Source: CAVVSD01 sp963757125
GTDB taxonomy: Bacteria; Actinomycetota; Thermoleophilia; Solirubrobacterales; Solirubrobacteraceae
Length of the DNA: 64,000 nt
Direction: 5' to 3'
NCBI GenBank assembly: GCA_963757125.1
Contig: CAVWQP010000009.1
Coordinates: 1,488,001 to 1,552,000, forward strand
Below, piece by piece: positions 61,532 through 64,000 of the stretch (position 1 is the stretch's first letter; the number at the start of each line of letters is the position of its first letter). Under the pieces are notes generated by a model. It was not told the DNA's origin, made no database searches, and saw only the letters and a program-made list of their open reading frames with translations. The translations under genes were made by a program, and so were the position numbers.

Positions 61532-61940
61532 GTGAGTGAGGCGGGCTACAGCGGCACGCCGCTGCCGAAGAAGCTCGGCTTCAAGCCCGGGATGCGCGCC
61601 CACGTCCACGCGGCGCCGCCGGAGTTGCCCGATCTGCTGGGCGACGCTCGACGGCATCACCTGGCTCAAGCGCCCGGCCAAGCCGCTCGACATCGTCCTG
61701 CTCTTCGTGACCGAGCGCCGCGAGCTGGCCAGGCGCATGGCGACGCTCCACCCGCGCCTCGCGCCGCCGGGGATGCTGTGGGTCTGCTGGCCCAAGCGCG
61801 CCTCGGGCGTGCCGACGGACGTCACCGAGGACGTGGTCCGCGAGATCGCGCTCCCACGTGGGCTCGTCGACACGAAGGTCGCCGCCATCGACGCGACCTG
61901 GTCGGGCCTGCGGCTCGTCATTCGTCGGGAGCGACGCTGA
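61532..61940 (+). CDS. DUF3052 family protein (frameshifted)
   Basis: The N-terminal SEAGYSGTPLPKKLGFKPGMRA is the DUF3052 start. At base 61646 the frame moves by one base; reading one base further gives LDGITWLKRPAKPLDIVLLFV, ELARRMATLHPRLAPPGMLWVCWPKRAS and the family's ending to a stop at 61938-61940. Removing the G at 61646 restores a 135-residue protein. The family, known from actinobacteria and proteobacteria, has no defined role. The 3' end overlaps the convergent GH65 gene by 23 bp. GTG start. Confidence 0.8.
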
Positions 61941-64000
61941 CGCGCTCGCCGTGCGCGCGGCGCGCGGGCTCGCGACCCGGCGGCTGCTGGACGGGCTCGG
62001 GCGTGAGCGGCGGCGGCAGAGGGCGCGTCACCGGCGGGCCGGGCTCGAGCTTGAGCCAGTCCCCGTGGTGGTGGATCGGCAGCTCCTCGCCGTCGAGGAG
62101 CTCGTACGTCGCCTCCTGCGGGCCGATCTCGACGCGCAGCCGCCGGCCTCGGTAGCGCAACCGGAACGCGATCCGGTCGAGCCCCCCGGGCAGCCGGGGC
62201 GAGAACGCCAGCCCGTCGTCGTGGTCGCGCATCCCGCCGAACCCGGCGACGACGGCGAGCCAGGTGCCGCCCATCGCAGCGAGGTGCACCCCGCCTTCGG
62301 TGTTGTCCGCCAGGTCGTGGAGGTCGACGAGCGCGCTCTCGGCCAGGTAGTCGAGCGCGAGGTCGACGTGGCCGGTCTCCACGGCCACGATCGCCTGGAT
62401 CGACGCCGAGAGCGACGAGTCGCGCACGGTGATCGTCTCGTAGAACGCGAAGTCGCGCGCCTTCTGCTCCGGCGAGAAGGACTCGCCGGCGAGGTAGAGC
62501 GCGTGGACGAGATCGGCCTGTTTGCAGACCTGGCTGCTGTAGAGCAGGTAGTACGGGAGATGCAGCAGCAGCGGGTGGTCGTCCTCCGGGTCGAACTCCC
62601 AGCGGCGGTGCCGCGTGAAGCCCTCGGCCTGCGGGTGCACGCCGAGCTCGGCGTCGAACGGGATGTGCATCGCATCCGCCGCCCGCGCGCCACGTCGCGA
62701 CCTCGTCGTCGGACACGCCGAGCTCGTCCGCGCGGTCGGGGTGCCTGCCGACGGCGTTCGCGGCGAGCCGGAGGTTCCGCGCCGCGAGGAGGTTCGTGTA
62801 GACGTTGTTGTCGGCGAGCGCTGAGTACTCGTCGGGACCGGTGACGCCGTCGATCCGGAACGCGCCGCCCGGCGTCGTGGTGCCCGACCGAGCACCACAG
62901 CCGCGCGGTCTCGACGAGGATCTCGATCCCCGGGCCCGCCGCGAACGCCTCGTCCTGGGTGACCGTGAGATAGCGGCGGACTGCCTCGGCGATGTCGGCG
63001 TTGACGTGAAACGCGGCGGTGCCGGCGGGCCAGTAGCCCGAGCACTCCTGGCCGCGGATCGTCCGCCACGGGAACGCGGCGCCGCGCAGGCCGAGCTCAC
63101 GGGCGCGGGACTGCGCGAGGTCCATCGTCGAATGGCGCCAGCGCAGGGCGTCGGCCGCGGCGTCGGGCGCCGTGTACGTCAGCGCGGGCAGGACGAAGAC
63201 CTCCTGGTCCCAGAACGTGTGGCCGTCGTAGCCCCGTCCGGTCAGGCCCTTCGCCGGGATCGCCCGCATCTCGGCGCGCGCGCCGGCCTGCAGCACGGAG
63301 AAGACCGCGAAGCGCACCGCCTGCTGCAGCTCCGGGTCGCCGTCGATCTCGATGTCGGCGCCCTCCCAGAAGCGGTCCAGGTACTCGCGCTGGTCGGTGA
63401 GCAGACCGTCCCAGCCAGTGCGGAAGGCGGAGGCCAGCGCCGCCTCGGTCTGATCGCGCAGCGCCGCCGCCGGGCGACGGCTCGACCATCCGTACGCGAG
63501 CACCTTCATGATCCGCAGCTGCCGGCCCGGCTCGAGCTCCGTCGTGATCGTGAGCCGGGCGAGATCGGGCTGGCTCTCGATCTCCGTGAGCGTGCCCGGG
63601 GGGCCGTCGACGGTGTGGTCCATCGCGCTGGCGAGCCGGATCCCGCTCATGTGCGTGCTGTGCAGCAGGCCCGCGCGCAGCTCGTGGTGCCCGTGCAGCT
63701 CGGCCTTCAGCGGCGCGGCGAGCGCGGCGGCCGCGCGTGGGTCACCCGACTGCTCGGGGACGGGCTGGTTGGCGACGAGCTCGGACTGCGCGACGATCCG
63801 CGCCGGCGACCCGACCGGCTCGATCACGACCTCGAAGGCGGCGACGGACCGGTGCGTGAAGGACACGAGCCGCGTCGTCCGCACCCGGACGTGCTGGCCG
63901 GACGGCGCCTGCCATTCGAGCTCGCGGCGCAGCACGCCGTCGCGCATGTCGAGCGCCCGGGAGTGGCTGATGATCTCCCCGTAGCGGAGGTCCAGCGGCT
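61918..64000 (-). CDS. Glycoside hydrolase family 65 protein (two frameshifts, partial)
   Basis: Homology runs from beyond the right edge to the stop at 61918, in three frames. From the edge: VRTTRLVSFTHRSVAAFEV, GYDGHTFWDQEVFVLPAL and AAFHVNADIAEAVRRYL. An extra base near 62868-62870 shifts into FRIDGVTGPDEYSALADNN, with the catalytic Glu in GPDEY. A second near 62682-62684 shifts into DAMHIPFDAELGVHPQAEGF and the beta-sandwich end. GH65 members phosphorolyse or hydrolyse alpha-glucosides such as trehalose, maltose or kojibiose. The 5' end is outside the window. Confidence 0.87.

Noticed and set aside
61481..61917. Minus-strand coding opposite DUF3052
   Set aside because: The GH65 gene ends at 61918 in the conserved frame; further open frame is antisense shadow over the terminator and DUF3052.

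Overview
The window is very GC-rich (about 70% or more by eye), densely coded, and uses many GTG and TTG starts and 1-11 bp gene overlaps. The gene set (SepF, an RsiG-type anti-sigma factor, a zinc-ribbon/FHA protein beside a MerR/FtsR-type regulator, LLM-type and Ddn-type F420/flavin enzymes, short HisG with HisZ, several ECF-type sigma and anti-sigma proteins) points to a deep-branching actinobacterium. A member of Thermoleophilia/Solirubrobacterales is the best guess; this is an inference from gene content, not a marker-gene result.

Layout. 1-4.4 kb: hydantoinase/oxoprolinase pair hyuA (frameshifted) and hyuB. 4.4-7.3 kb: isocitrate/isopropylmalate-type dehydrogenase, a small Cys-rich protein, an alpha/beta hydrolase and an HD-domain protein. 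7.4-14.4 kb: murA followed by a near-gapless histidine operon hisZ-G-D-B-H-A-F. 14.4-21.2 kb: membrane-anchored PQQ-type beta-propeller, cca, then a division/envelope cluster pgeF-yggS-sepF-proC-yggT-lspA-rluD. 21.2-26.8 kb: Kup potassium transporter and a sulfate ABC transporter (sbp-cysT-cysW-cysA). 26.9-33.7 kb: rpsB-tsf-pyrH-frr-uppS-cdsA-dxr-rseP, linking translation with isoprenoid, lipid and envelope functions. 33.7-40.7 kb: accessory stretch with two LLM-class oxidoreductases, a Ddn-type nitroreductase, an APC permease, a VapBC module, an alpha/beta hydrolase and three unassigned small proteins. 40.6-42.9 kb: a methyltransferase, ispG and a small protein. 43.0-47.7 kb (minus): dienelactone hydrolase, gamma-glutamyltransferase, sigma factor with SnoaL-like tail, and a decayed MFS exporter. 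47.9-52.3 kb: proS, pgsA-like, rsiG, FHA, merR/ftsR, apt. 52.3-64 kb: a fused HTH/anti-sigma membrane protein, nadE, ECF sigma, GNAT, a DUF433/DUF5615-type toxin-antitoxin pair, an RlpA-like protein, cupin, dinB, thioredoxin-TPR, hydrolase, DUF3052 and a GH65 enzyme cut by the window end.

Cross-cutting observations. Several start codons lie only 6-10 nt after a TANNNT -10-like hexamer, suggesting leaderless transcripts. Six single-base (+1) frame breaks interrupt otherwise well conserved genes (hyuA, hisB end, a small membrane protein, DUF3052, GH65 twice), a pattern suggesting base-call or assembly insertions. The MFS gene is different: it carries a nonsense codon plus deletions and is a true pseudogene by appearance. 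The most interesting non-coding signals are two perfect hairpins between hisB and hisH, a three-way-junction-like leader before rpsB, a hairpin leader that could mask the ribosome site of the sulfate-binding protein, and a perfect 9+10+9 palindrome between vapBC and a divergent unknown gene. No rRNA, tRNA, CRISPR array, insertion sequence or prophage was seen.
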